Source: Nocardioides houyundeii (lineage in GTDB: Bacteria > Actinomycetota > Actinomycetes > Propionibacteriales > Nocardioidaceae). Taken from it: a DNA stretch of 64,000 nt. Shown one piece after another: positions 40,275 to 48,183 of this stretch. Position 1 is the first letter of the stretch, and each line of letters starts with the position of its first letter. The translations under genes were made by a program, and so were the position numbers. The notes below the pieces were generated by a model, which was not told the DNA's origin, did no database searches, and saw only the letters and a program-made list of their open reading frames with translations. The DNA is taken from NCBI RefSeq assembly GCF_002865585.1, contig NZ_CP025581.1:3720001-3784000 (forward strand), read 5' to 3'.

Positions 40275-40511
40275 TCAGCTCTCCGGCAGCTCGGCGAAGG
40301 CCCGCTTCATGTCCCGGTACCAGCCCAGCGACTGCTTGGGGTGGCGCCAGCGGCCCTTCATCGCGTCGCGCGCCTCCTGGTGGGTGGCGTCACCGGCCTT
40401 CTCCGCCTCCTTGAGGTGGCGGTCCTGGGCGTTGATCACGTCGTCCGCGGTCTGGCCCCGGTGCGCAAGCTCGCGGGGGCCTCCCAGCTGGCGGCAAGTC
40501 ATGGTCTTCAT
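40275..40511 (-). CDS. DUF1059-like small protein
   Basis: 78 residues whose opening MKTMTCRQLGGPRELAHRGQ resembles DUF1059 proteins, followed by a helix (TADDVINAQDRHLKEAEKAGDAT) and the WYRDMKRAFAEL end. The ATG overlaps the stop of the sigma gene by four bases, so it is coupled to it. Function unknown; a partner of the sigma factor is possible. Confidence 0.72.
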   Translation of the reverse strand: MKTMTCRQLGGPRELAHRGQTADDVINAQDRHLKEAEKAGDATHQEARDAMKGRWRHPKQSLGWYRDMKRAFAELPES

Positions 40512-41395
40512 GGTCGTTTCCTCTCGGTGGGTTTCCGTTGTGTCGCTTCTCTGCGGGCCACCTGGGCCAGCACCTCCGGCTCGGCCCGGAAGGTGATGCG
40601 GGCGACGAGCCCGCCGAGGACGGTGAAGTCGAAGAGCACCGCGGCCGCACCCCGGTGGAACCAGGCGGCACCGGGGCGGTCGCCGACGTAGACCGGGAGC
40701 GCGGCCTGCGCGCTGCCGTTGAAGAACTCCGCGATCGCCCGCCTGCCCCGGATGCTGGCCGGAGTGCCGGCCAGCAGCGCCGCGTCGTCCGCGGTCACCT
40801 CCGCGTCGGGGGCGAGCAGGCGGAGCAGCCGGTCGAAGTCCGCCTCCCGGGCGGCGGCCATGAAGGCGTCGACGACCTCCCAGTCGGCCAGGGCGTCCTC
40901 AGGGGCCGGCTGGGTGACCTTGGCGCGGGCGCGGGAAGCCAGCTTGCGGGCCGCGGCCGGGGTGGTGTCGAGCACGGCGGCGATGGTGGCGAACTCGAAG
41001 CCGAAGGTGTCGTGCAGCACGAACGCCACCCGCTCCCCCGGGGTGAGCCGGTCCAGCACGACCTGGAGCGCGACCCCGACCGAGTCCGCGAGCGCCACCT
41101 GGTCCGCGGGGTCCGGGGCCGTCTCGACGACGTCGATCTCCTCGACCGGCACCGGCGTCCGCGCGCGCAGCCGGTCCAGGCACAGCCGCGTGGTGACCGT
41201 GGTGAGCCACGCGGGGAGGCTGTCGATCTCGGTGTCGGTGCCGTGCAGGCGCAGCCATGCCTGCTGCACCACGTCCTCGGCCTCACTGGCGTCCGCGAGC
41301 ACCCGGCTCGCGAGTGCGACCAGCCGCGGGCGCTCGCTCTCGAACTCGCCCTGGAACGCCGCCTCGCCGGGCTCGACCGGTCTCCTCGCGTCCAC
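40508..41395 (-). CDS. ECF41-type sigma factor with SnoaL-like C-terminal domain
   Basis: 295 residues. Region 2 is ERPRLVALASRVLADASEAEDVVQQAWLRL, region 4 RLTPGERVAFVLHDTFGFEFATIAAVLDTTPAAARKLASRARAKV, and the C-terminal half (AFMAAAREADFDRLLRLLAPDAEVTADDAALL, AIAEFFNGSAQAALPVYVGDRPG) is a SnoaL-like domain that in ECF41 factors replaces a separate anti-sigma. The promoter set is unknown; members often control a nearby small gene, here the DUF1059-like one, which overlaps its stop. Confidence 0.9.
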   Translation of the reverse strand: MDARRPVEPGEAAFQGEFESERPRLVALASRVLADASEAEDVVQQAWLRLHGTDTEIDSLPAWLTTVTTRLCLDRLRARTPVPVEEIDVVETAPDPADQVALADSVGVALQVVLDRLTPGERVAFVLHDTFGFEFATIAAVLDTTPAAARKLASRARAKVTQPAPEDALADWEVVDAFMAAAREADFDRLLRLLAPDAEVTADDAALLAGTPASIRGRRAIAEFFNGSAQAALPVYVGDRPGAAWFHRGAAAVLFDFTVLGGLVARITFRAEPEVLAQVARREATQRKPTERKRP

Positions 41396-41523
41396 GTCCC
41401 ACCCCTCTCCCGTTCGTCCTCATCCTGTCTGACGACCGGGACGCTGGGAATGTGACGTGCACTGAAGAAAGGCACTGAAGAAGGGCAGGACCGGACGGCT
41501 CGAGCCGCGCGTGGGGACTGGCC

Positions 41524-42450
41524 TCAGTGGTGCACCAGCAGCCGCATCGCGACCGACGGGGTGGCCGGGTCGTCGGCGTCCGCGACGGCCAGCAGCCGAG
41601 TCTGCCTCGCTTCGCCGTCCAGCACCATGAGTCCCTCGACCTTGGGGACCGCGCCCGCAACCAGGGGCAAAGCGGTGACGTCCACGACCTCCGAGCCGTG
41701 CACCATCGCCAGGGCGGCACCGACCACGGGCCCGTCGTCGCGTGGGTCGGGGCTGTCCTCGGCGGCCGTGCTGAGCAGCGCCGAGCCACCGGGCAGGGTC
41801 ACCGCGTCGGTGATCGCGAGACCCACCCCGTCGACCGAGCCGAACTCGTAGCGGCGCGGGTTGCGCACCGGCACCTGCTCGGACCGGGCGCGACCCAGCA
41901 CTGCGTCGAGGGCTGCGGCCAGGTCCAGGTCGACGCTGCCGGGTGCCAGACCCGCGGACGGCAGTCCCCGGTGGTACCAGCGCAGGGACGACCCGACGAC
42001 GTGCGCCCCTTCCAGGTTGAGCACGTCGCGGGGAACGCCCAGGACGGCCGCGACCACGTCGTACAGCCCGGCCATGTCCATCACCCGGCTCCGCGGCCGG
42101 TCTCCGTCCAGGCGCAGCAGCGACCACCGCAGCCGCGCGGGGGAAGAGCCGGAGCCGAGCAGCAGCAGCCCCGAACCGTGCGGCAGGTCCACCGGGCAGG
42201 CTGCCTCCAGGTCGGGCTTGAGGTGCTTGGTGCCCGCGGCGCTCTCGAAGGTCTCCATCCCGGCCACGGCCGGCAGCAGCCGGACCGGACTCCCGCCCGC
42301 GGCGACCCCGTCCCGGAACCACGCCGCGTGGGTGGCGTCGTCCTGGACCACCAGGAACCCCTCGCCCAGCGGGGCCACCGCCGAGGCGGAGCGCACCGGC
42401 GTCCCGTCGGCGAAGCGCAGCCGGGCCACGTGCTCGAGCTCGATCCTCAC
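41524..42450 (-). CDS. Conserved hypothetical, propeller-like (DUF6929-type?)
   Basis: 308 residues from a GTG with GAGG 7 bases upstream. The sequence is beta-rich with repeated strand pairs: VARLRFADGTPVRSASAVAPLGEGFLVVQDD, ESAAGTKHLKPDLEAACPVD, LLLLGSGSSPARLRWSLLRLDGDRP, LNLEGAHVVGSSLRWYHRGL and AALAMVHGSEVVDVTALPLVAG. It looks like a cytoplasmic beta-propeller of the group I recall as DUF6929; I am not certain of the number. No catalytic motif and no signal peptide. Alone. Confidence 0.65.
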   Translation of the reverse strand: MRIELEHVARLRFADGTPVRSASAVAPLGEGFLVVQDDATHAAWFRDGVAAGGSPVRLLPAVAGMETFESAAGTKHLKPDLEAACPVDLPHGSGLLLLGSGSSPARLRWSLLRLDGDRPRSRVMDMAGLYDVVAAVLGVPRDVLNLEGAHVVGSSLRWYHRGLPSAGLAPGSVDLDLAAALDAVLGRARSEQVPVRNPRRYEFGSVDGVGLAITDAVTLPGGSALLSTAAEDSPDPRDDGPVVGAALAMVHGSEVVDVTALPLVAGAVPKVEGLMVLDGEARQTRLLAVADADDPATPSVAMRLLVHH

Positions 42451-42572
42451 CGGGACACCTCGGCGTCATCCCTGGCTGTCATCGCTGGCTGGCCCATCCC
42501 TCGACTCTAGGGCCGCGCGGCGCCTCGGAATTGCGGACGACAGGTCGCGGGAGGTCGCGCAAGAATGCTGGC

Positions 42573-43472
42573 ATGGAACTGCCTCCCGGGCTCACCAGCC
42601 GCCCGCTGCGCATGGACGACGCGCGCGCCGTCTTCGAGCTGATGGCAGCCCAGGAGCTGGTCGACCTCGGCTCGGTGGAGATCGAGGAGGCCGACATCGT
42701 GGCCGACTGGTCCCGCCCCAGCTACGACGTCGGCACGTCGGCGCTGGGGGTCTTCGCCGGTGACCGGATGGTCGGCTACGTCGAGGTCTCCGGCGGGGAC
42801 CGGGGGGATGCCGCCGTGCACCCGGGGCTCCGGGGACGCGGGATCGGCACGGCGCTGGCGCAGCGGATGCAGCAGCTGGCCCGGGACCGTGGCGCCACGG
42901 TGGTGGGGATGCCCGTGCCGGTGGGCTCCCCCGGCGACCAGCTGCTGGAGTCCCTGGGCTACCGGGTGCGCTGGACCTCGTGGCTGCTGGAGCTGCCGCA
43001 CCGGGCCGAGGTCCCGCCCCGCCCCCTCCCCGAGGGCTACCTGATCAGCGAGGCCACGCCCGAGCAGCACCGCGATGCCTGGACCGTCGTGGAGGACGCC
43101 TTCTTGGAGTGGTCGGAACGCGAGCGGCAGAGCTATGAGGACTTCGCCGCCACGGTGCAGGGCCGGCCGGGGTTCGCGCCGTGGCACCTGCGTGCCGCCC
43201 TGGACCCGGACGGCCGGGTCGCGGGCGTCTCCCACCTCAGCGTGAGCGACGAAGAGTTCTGCTTCGTGCTCAGGCTCGCGGTCCGGCGCGACCAGCGCCA
43301 CCGGGGGCTGGCCCAGGCGCTGCTCGCCGACTCCTTCCGCGCCGGACGCGAGCACGGGGCCAGCCGCTTCCAGCTCTCCACCGACAGCCGGACCGGGGCG
43401 CTGGGGCTCTACGAGAAGGTCGGGATGGAGGTCGCCAGCACCTGGGTCAACCGGGCGATCGACCTGCGCTGA
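42573..43472 (+). CDS. Double-GNAT acetyltransferase
   Basis: 299 residues from the ATG at 42573. Two GNAT domains are recognisable: the first with motif A VHPGLRGRGIGTALAQRM, the second with RLAVRRDQRHRGLAQALLADSF and ALGLYEKVGMEVASTWVNR. This is the mycothiol-synthase-like architecture, but a catalytic assignment to MshD is not supported by any unique motif I can see, and no mycothiol genes flank it. An acetyltransferase for an unknown amine is the safe call. Confidence 0.85.
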   Translation: MELPPGLTSRPLRMDDARAVFELMAAQELVDLGSVEIEEADIVADWSRPSYDVGTSALGVFAGDRMVGYVEVSGGDRGDAAVHPGLRGRGIGTALAQRMQQLARDRGATVVGMPVPVGSPGDQLLESLGYRVRWTSWLLELPHRAEVPPRPLPEGYLISEATPEQHRDAWTVVEDAFLEWSERERQSYEDFAATVQGRPGFAPWHLRAALDPDGRVAGVSHLSVSDEEFCFVLRLAVRRDQRHRGLAQALLADSFRAGREHGASRFQLSTDSRTGALGLYEKVGMEVASTWVNRAIDLR

Positions 43473-43479
43473 GCCGACC

Positions 43480-44298
43480 TCAGACGTGGCCGCTGAGCTG
43501 AGCCAGACGGGTCGCCAGAGCGTCGACCAGCTCGCCGGCCCGCTTGGTGGAGATCGCGGACTTTCGGTCCCCGCCCTGGCTGGAGACCGGGAGCACGTCG
43601 ACCGAGAGCTTCGCCCCTCCGGCGAGCGCGCGGAGCTCGTCGACCTTGTCGCCGAACGGCGACCCGCTGCCGGGTGAGTAGTAGCGCACCACCTCGTCCA
43701 GCTCGTCGGCGAACAGGTCGGCCTTGGTCACCGCGATGACCACCCACACCGGCCTGTCCCGGCGTACCGCCATGGCGGCGATGCGGTGCGCGGTGATGGT
43801 CCAGTCCTCCAGCTCCGCAGCGAGCTGCTGCTCCCGGGTGGCGCTCGCCCGGCCGGTGGTGCCCGCCGTACGCCGGGGCGTGGCGTGGCCGTGGGCCACC
43901 ACGTGGATCACCCCGTCCACCGGCTCGTCGTGGAACACCTCGTCGAGCGCCCCGAGCCGGGTGGCGGCGTTGTCGCCCGGCACCACCAGGAACCGGAAGC
44001 CCTGCAGGCGCCGCCCGCGGCGGGTACGGCGCTCCATCACCGCCGACCCGACCTCCGCGGCCCCCTCGGCGGAGGTGCGTCGGGAGAGCCGGTCGGCCAG
44101 CTGGGTCTTGCCGACCCCGGTCATCCCGGTCACCGCGACTACCGGGAAGCGCCGGCGGAACACCCTGCCGACTCGTTCCGGCGTCGCGGCGAGCCCGGTC
44201 AGGAGACCCCCGGCGATGCCGGCGCCCAGGGCGGAGCGGCCGGGGCCGGGCAGGACCGTGCGGAGGCGGCTGGCGGTGCGGGAGACGGGGTGCGGCAC
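43480..44298 (-). CDS. Orphan P-loop GTPase
   Basis: 272 residues with a GTG start behind GAGGAG. The P-loop is VTGMTGVGKTQLADRL (GxxGxGKT, residues about 58-66), the base-specificity motif is IAVTKADLF (TKxD), and PVSSQGGDR may be the G5 loop. Residues 20-40 form a hydrophobic segment (SALGAGIAGGLLTGLAA) that might touch the membrane. The switch regions are less clear. The rest is unlike known translation GTPases. A role is not inferable. It is convergent with the double-GNAT gene. Confidence 0.78.
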   Translation of the reverse strand: MPHPVSRTASRLRTVLPGPGRSALGAGIAGGLLTGLAATPERVGRVFRRRFPVVAVTGMTGVGKTQLADRLSRRTSAEGAAEVGSAVMERRTRRGRRLQGFRFLVVPGDNAATRLGALDEVFHDEPVDGVIHVVAHGHATPRRTAGTTGRASATREQQLAAELEDWTITAHRIAAMAVRRDRPVWVVIAVTKADLFADELDEVVRYYSPGSGSPFGDKVDELRALAGGAKLSVDVLPVSSQGGDRKSAISTKRAGELVDALATRLAQLSGHV

Positions 44299-44411
44299 GG
44301 GGGCTCCTCGGGCACAGGCGGAACGGTCGCGGAGTGCGGCGTCAGGCGAGCCTACGGTCCGATGCTCGGGGGGCGCGGACGACGTCTCGCCCTGTTACCG
44401 TCGAAGACGTG

Positions 44412-45098
44412 GTGCAGGTGCTCATCATCGAGGACGACGACCGCATCCGTCCGCTGCTGATGCGGACGCTGGGGCAGCGCGGGTACGCCGTCGCCTCGGC
44501 CGCGTCCGGGATGGCGGGGCTGAGCCTGGCCGTGGAGCACCGGCCCGACGTCGTCGTCCTCGACCTGTGCCTGCCCGACGTGGACGGCACCCAGGTGCTG
44601 CGGATGCTGCGCGCGGTCAGCGACGTCCCGGTCATCGTCTCCAGCGCCCGCGACGACGACCCCTCGCTCATCGGCTGCCTGGACGACGGAGCCGACGACT
44701 ACGTGGTCAAGCCCTACAGCACCGGGCTGCTGGACGCCCGGATCCGGGCCGTGCTGCGGCGCGCGCAGGCAGATCCCGGCTCCCCCGGCCAGGTGCTGCA
44801 CGTCGGCGGGCTGGACATCGACGTCCTCGGCCGCCGGGCCTCGCTCGACGGCGCCGCGGTGGACCTGTCGCCACGCGAGTTCGACCTCCTCACCCACCTC
44901 GCCGAGCACGCCGGCGAGGTGGTCACCAAGGGCCGGCTGCTCACCGACGTGTGGCACCAGGCGTGGGGCGGGTCGGAGAAGACCGTCGACGTGCACCTGT
45001 CGTGGTTGCGCCGCAAGCTCGGGGAAAGCGCCTCCGAGCCGCGCTACCTGCACACCGTGCGCGGGGTCGGGGTCCGCCTCGCCGCCCCGGAGGGCTGA
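44412..45098 (+). CDS. OmpR-type response regulator
   Basis: 228 residues from the GTG at 44412 (GAAGA a few bases upstream). The receiver domain has the acidic pocket IIEDDDRIRP, the phospho-acceptor VVVLDLCLPDVDG, the Thr/Ser of VIVSSARDDD and the Lys of VVKPYS. The winged helix has LSPREFDLLTHLAEHAGEVVTKGRLL and VDVHLSWLRRKLGE. It binds DNA upon phosphorylation, presumably by the kinase that starts 3 bases after its stop. The signal is unknown. Confidence 0.94.
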   Translation: MQVLIIEDDDRIRPLLMRTLGQRGYAVASAASGMAGLSLAVEHRPDVVVLDLCLPDVDGTQVLRMLRAVSDVPVIVSSARDDDPSLIGCLDDGADDYVVKPYSTGLLDARIRAVLRRAQADPGSPGQVLHVGGLDIDVLGRRASLDGAAVDLSPREFDLLTHLAEHAGEVVTKGRLLTDVWHQAWGGSEKTVDVHLSWLRRKLGESASEPRYLHTVRGVGVRLAAPEG

Positions 45099-45101
45099 GA
45101 C

Positions 45102-45758
45102 GTGCGGCACCCCGAGCACCCCGCCGCCCCCGAGCCCCGACCGGCGGCGGCCGCCGACCTCTCGCACCGCCTGCGCACCCCGCTGACGGCGTTGCGGCTG
45201 CGGATCGACGGGCTCACCGACCCCGAGGAGCGGCTGCGGCTCTCCGCCGATCTCGACGAGCTGGAGGCGGTGGTGGAGCACGTGCTGCGCCAGTCCCGGC
45301 ACACCCGGGGCGATGCCGCGGGCGCCGCCTGTGACGCCTGCGCCGTGGTGGCCACGCGGGCCCGCTTCTGGGAGCCGCTCGCCGAGGACCAGGGGCGGGG
45401 CTTCGAGCTGCGCGTCGACTCCGGCACGGCGCTGGTCGCCACCGCCGCCGAGGACCTGAGCGCGTTGGTGGACGTGCTGCTGGACAACGTGTTCACCCAC
45501 ACCGCCGAGCAGACGGGGTTCCGGGTGGAGTGCCGCCACCGACCCGGGGGCGGGGCGATGCTGGTCGTGGCCGACGCGGGCCCGGGCTTCCCGAGCGGGC
45601 TGGACGTGGTGGGCCGGGGCACCTCGGGCGCCGGCTCCACCGGGCTGGGGCTGGCCATCGCCGAGGCGACCGCCGCGGAGTCCGGGGGCGTGCTCACCGT
45701 GGGCGCCGCCGTGGCGGGCGGAGCCCGGGTCGTGGTGGAGCTGGGCCCTCCCGGTTGA
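45102..45758 (+). CDS. Sensor-less histidine kinase
   Basis: 218 residues. There is no signal peptide, membrane helix, HAMP or PAS part: the protein opens at the H-box DLSHRLRTPLTALRLR, then a dimer helix, and goes straight to the ATPase, with LVDVLLDNVFTHTAEQTG (N-box), ADAGPGFPSG (G1) and STGLGLAIAEATAAESGG (G2). GGAGGG precedes its GTG. It is coupled to the response regulator. Without a sensing domain, it must take its signal through a partner or act as a constitutive kinase or phosphatase; this might also be a truncated gene, though the start site looks genuine. Confidence 0.88.
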   Translation: MRHPEHPAAPEPRPAAAADLSHRLRTPLTALRLRIDGLTDPEERLRLSADLDELEAVVEHVLRQSRHTRGDAAGAACDACAVVATRARFWEPLAEDQGRGFELRVDSGTALVATAAEDLSALVDVLLDNVFTHTAEQTGFRVECRHRPGGGAMLVVADAGPGFPSGLDVVGRGTSGAGSTGLGLAIAEATAAESGGVLTVGAAVAGGARVVVELGPPG

Positions 45759-45791
45759 GGCTCACCCGGTTGCGGCCCACCCCGATTGAGC

Positions 45792-46088
45792 TCAGCGCAC
45801 GCTCACCCTCGCGCCGCACTGCTGCGAGCCGTCGATCCGCCGCGCGGTGAACGCGAAGGTGTCCCTGCCACGCTTGTTGCGCGCGACGCGCTCGACCTCC
45901 AGGTCGCCCTCCCGGTCGGGCGCCACCTCGTAGCGGGGCCCCTCGCGGTCCACCGAGAGCTCGTACCTGCCGGCCCCGCACGCGCCGCGCCGCTCGGTGT
46001 CCGCACTGGCGGGGCCGCTGGCGGCGACCAGGGCGGTGGCCGGCAGGGCGAGCAGGATGGCGGTCGCGATCGTCTTCCTGACACTCAT
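45792..46088 (-). CDS. Small secreted protein
   Basis: 98 residues: a signal peptide (MSVRKTIATAILLALPATAL then SGPASA) and a 65-residue mature part with two Cys, in GACGAGRYELSVDREG and QQCGARVSVR, likely one disulfide. The mature part is beta-rich, EVAPDREGDLEVERVARNKR. Similar to, but not clearly homologous with, the membrane-anchored protein just upstream (46123-46497), with which it may share a transcript: both have an ExxxGxYEL-type strand. Function unknown. Confidence 0.7.
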   Translation of the reverse strand: MSVRKTIATAILLALPATALVAASGPASADTERRGACGAGRYELSVDREGPRYEVAPDREGDLEVERVARNKRGRDTFAFTARRIDGSQQCGARVSVR

Positions 46089-46107
46089 CCGGGCTGCCTC
46101 TCTCGTT

Positions 46108-46131
46108 GCCTCAGCTGTTGCCTCAGCTGTT
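46108..46131 (+). repeat. 12 bp duplication spanning a stop codon
   Basis: GCCTCAGCTGTT occurs twice in tandem (46108-46119, 46120-46131); on the minus strand one copy holds the TGA of the preceding gene and the other a second TGA in the same frame 12 bases later. Confidence 0.8.
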
Positions 46132-46497
46132 GATGGACGCCACGCACGGCTGTCCGGCGGCGGGCGTGGCCGTCACCACGAACTCGTCCCACTGGTCCTC
46201 CCGCGCCATGGCCTCGACCTCGATCTCGGAGCCGTCGTCGGTGACGCGCGAGCTCTGCAGGAGCGGTTGACCGTCCTGCTCGATCACCACGTCCCACACC
46301 GCCCCCGGGTCGCTGGTCTGGAGCTCGAAGGTGACCTGGAGGCCGCCGTCCTCCTCCTCGACGGTGAGCTCGTAGGTGTTGCCCTCGCACTCGCCGGTGA
46401 CGGTGTCGCTGTCGTCACCGCCCCAGGTGAGCCAGGCGGCGACCGCGACGACCACGATCACCACGACGACCAGCACGGCCAGGAGCGCTCTGTTCAT
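46123..46497 (-). CDS. Membrane-anchored small extracytoplasmic protein
   Basis: 124 residues from the ATG at 46497. A single N-terminal anchor (ALLAVLVVVVIVVVAVAAWL) precedes an outer domain with ECEGNTYELTVEEEDGGLQV, VVIEQDGQPLLQSSRV and FVVTATPAAGQPCVAS; two Cys, one near each end of the domain, may pair. It lies upstream of the small secreted protein on the same strand, gap 34 bp. No function is known to me. Confidence 0.72.
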   Translation of the reverse strand: MNRALLAVLVVVVIVVVAVAAWLTWGGDDSDTVTGECEGNTYELTVEEEDGGLQVTFELQTSDPGAVWDVVIEQDGQPLLQSSRVTDDGSEIEVEAMAREDQWDEFVVTATPAAGQPCVASINS

Positions 46498-46587
46498 CTT
46501 TCGTTCCCCGATCTCGCCGCACCCGAGGTGGCGCCGCAACTCTTCGCAGCCTCACCCGCGCGCGGTTAAGCGCGAACCAGCGGAGGG

Positions 46588-46671
46588 CTAAGGCGGGGCA
46601 AAGGGGGCGATCCGGTCGCAGCCCTCCAGGCCGAGCTGCCACCACGGGCGGGTGGCCCAGATGTGGTCCAT
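46588..46671 (-). CDS. 27-residue frame similar to sulfurtransferase core
   Basis: A frame from an ATG at 46671 to a TAG encodes MDHIWATRPWWQLGLEGCDR then IAPFAPP. The part IWATR-WWQLGLEG-DR matches the sulfurtransferase at 51165-51995 (GIWATRLWWQLGLEGFDR) at 16 of 18 residues, and the DNA matches over about 45 bp. It is probably a decayed fragment of a rhodanese gene; a genuine mini-protein is less likely. The rest of 46498-46709 has nothing else. Confidence 0.45.
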   Translation of the reverse strand: MDHIWATRPWWQLGLEGCDRIAPFAPP

Positions 46672-46709
46672 GAGCTGACGCTGGCAACGCCTCCGGTAGC
46701 GCCTGGGGT

Positions 46710-47501
46710 TCAGGCTGAGACGGGGAGCTCCTTGAGCCAGGCCTGCCAGCCCGGCTCCTCACGGCGTACGTAGTCGGCGGCGTCGGCGGAGAACAGGTAC
46801 GCCCGGACGCCCACCGTCGACTTCCCTTCGCCCTCGGCGAAGGCGAAGACGTTGAGGATCCCCGGCACCGGCGCGGTGAGCCGGACCAGGGTCTGACTCT
46901 GGGCGATCCGCTCGACGGTGCCGGTGGCACCGCGCACGTCGACCTCCGACCCTTCCTCTCCCAGCCCCAGCGCGGCGCGCAGGGTCGACAGGAGGGACTG
47001 CGGATCACCCGGATGGGAAGCGGCGGCCTCCAGGAGCGTGGCCTCCTGGCCGGTGAAGTGGGCGAGGTAGAGGCGCAGGTTGTCGAAGAAGGGGATCCAG
47101 TTGGGCCCCATGGTGTCCCAGAACTCCGACTCCCACTCGGCGCCGGTCCCGAAGCCGCTGCTGGTCACGCGCACCACGCAGGTGCCGCCGGACTGCGCCT
47201 CGACGACGAACTCCGAGGTCAGCGGGCTGAGCGCGTCCGGCTCCTTGCCCATCAGGGCGGCCCAGTCCTCCTCGTAGACGAGGCGGCGAGGCGGGTCCCA
47301 GCCGGTGACGCGGCCCTCGGAGCCCATGTCCGGGCCCATCTGGAAGTACAGGGAGCCGCCCTCGCGCTCCTCCATCTCGGTGGGGGTGAACCAGGCGCTC
47401 ATGCCCTTGGCGGTGGCGATGGCCTGCCACACCTGCTCGGGGGTGCCCGGTACCTCGACGGTGAACTCCAGGCGGTACGGGACGTTCGTGGTGGTGCTCA
47501 T
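46710..47501 (-). CDS. SRPBCC (START-like) domain protein
   Basis: 263 residues from the ATG at 47501, which has GGAGGAG 6 bases upstream and overlaps the regulator's stop. The core EFTVEVPGTPEQVWQAIATAKGMSAWFTPTEMEE, then GRVTGWDPPRRLVYEEDWAAL and SEFVVEAQSGGTCVVRVTSSGFG is the AHSA1/SRPBCC fold with a lipid- or hydrophobe-sized cavity. The second half (AALGLGEEGSEVDVRGATGTVERIAQS) appears to be a second, weaker module. The coupled ArsR-type gene is upstream; such ArsR-SRPBCC pairs are common and of unknown substrate. Confidence 0.9.
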   Translation of the reverse strand: MSTTTNVPYRLEFTVEVPGTPEQVWQAIATAKGMSAWFTPTEMEEREGGSLYFQMGPDMGSEGRVTGWDPPRRLVYEEDWAALMGKEPDALSPLTSEFVVEAQSGGTCVVRVTSSGFGTGAEWESEFWDTMGPNWIPFFDNLRLYLAHFTGQEATLLEAAASHPGDPQSLLSTLRAALGLGEEGSEVDVRGATGTVERIAQSQTLVRLTAPVPGILNVFAFAEGEGKSTVGVRAYLFSADAADYVRREEPGWQAWLKELPVSA

Positions 47502-48076
47502 GGGCTCTCCTCCGGTAGTGGGTGTGCGGCAACGACGAGCCGGTGCGGGCGCCCGTCGTCGTGGTGGTAGCGAGCGGCCAGGTCGAGCACCGCGGCGGTC
47601 AGGTCGTCGGCGAAGGCGGCGCGGTCGGCGGCGGATCGGAACCCGATCTCGGTGTCGATGGTCAAGGTGGGCAAGCGCTTTCCAGAGGCGCCGGCGCGAC
47701 GCGCCAGGGCACCGACCTCGCGCACCAGCCGACCGGCCAGGGCGACGAGGTAGCCGGCCGAGAGGTGGTCGGCGTTGGCGTCCGGGTCGGCCGCCGACGC
47801 GCTGACCGCGGCGGGCGAGACGACGTACGAGGCGGCGGAGGCCTGCAGCACCCGCTCGGTGATGCCCCCGTGCCGGCGCTGCTCGGACAGCTCCACCAGG
47901 CCGTGGGTCTCCAGCGCCTTGAGGTGGTAGTTGACCTTCTGGCGGGTGATGCCCACCCGGGCGGCGAGCCCGGCGGCGGAGGCCGGGACGGCCAGCTCGG
48001 CGAGCAAGCGGGCCCGGACCGGGTCCAGCGCGGCGGCGGCGGCCGGCACGCTCTCGATGACTTCGATGTCCTGCAT
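47498..48076 (-). CDS. ArsR-type winged-helix regulator
   Basis: 192 residues from the ATG at 48076 (GGAG 6 bases upstream; a frame to 48112 has no site). HTH: LDPVRARLLAELAVPASAAGLAARVGITRQKVNYHLKALE, then a wing at LVELSEQRRHGGITERVLQAS. It lacks the usual metal-site CxC, so a non-metal effector is likely. A perfect 24 bp inverted repeat lies just upstream. The C-terminal half (LSAGYLVALAGRLVREVGALARR) is longer than in small ArsR proteins. It overlaps the SRPBCC gene by four bases and probably represses itself and that gene. Confidence 0.9.
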   Translation of the reverse strand: MQDIEVIESVPAAAAALDPVRARLLAELAVPASAAGLAARVGITRQKVNYHLKALETHGLVELSEQRRHGGITERVLQASAASYVVSPAAVSASAADPDANADHLSAGYLVALAGRLVREVGALARRAGASGKRLPTLTIDTEIGFRSAADRAAFADDLTAAVLDLAARYHHDDGRPHRLVVAAHPLPEESP

Positions 48077-48090
48077 GCACTCCAGCGTGC

Positions 48091-48114
48091 CCTTGACAAA
48101 AAGTCTTGTCAAGG
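48091..48114. promoter_or_regulatory. Perfect inverted repeat, likely ArsR operator
   Basis: CCTTGACAA (48091-48099) and TTGTCAAGG (48106-48114) form a perfect 9 bp dyad with a 6 bp spacer, 15 bases before the ArsR-type start. TTGACA also reads as a possible -35, so binding would block transcription. Confidence 0.7.
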
Positions 48115-48136
48115 GTGTCGGAGCATGGACGCAACA

Positions 48137-48166
48137 GCGCCCGCCCCGATTGCTCGGGACGGGCGC
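48137..48166 (-). terminator. Candidate terminator of the amidase gene
   Basis: GCGCCCGCCCCGA (48137-48149) and TCGGGACGGGCGC (48154-48166) pair at 12 of 13 positions (one G-U) across a 4 base loop, 18 bases past the amidase stop on the minus strand. There is no T tract. Confidence 0.5.
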
Positions 48167-48183
48167 CGCGTTTCAGCTTCGGG

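Noticed and set aside
46588..46671. The 27-residue frame as a RiPP precursor
   Set aside because: It has no leader/core layout, no modifying enzymes nearby, and matches a rhodanese core instead.
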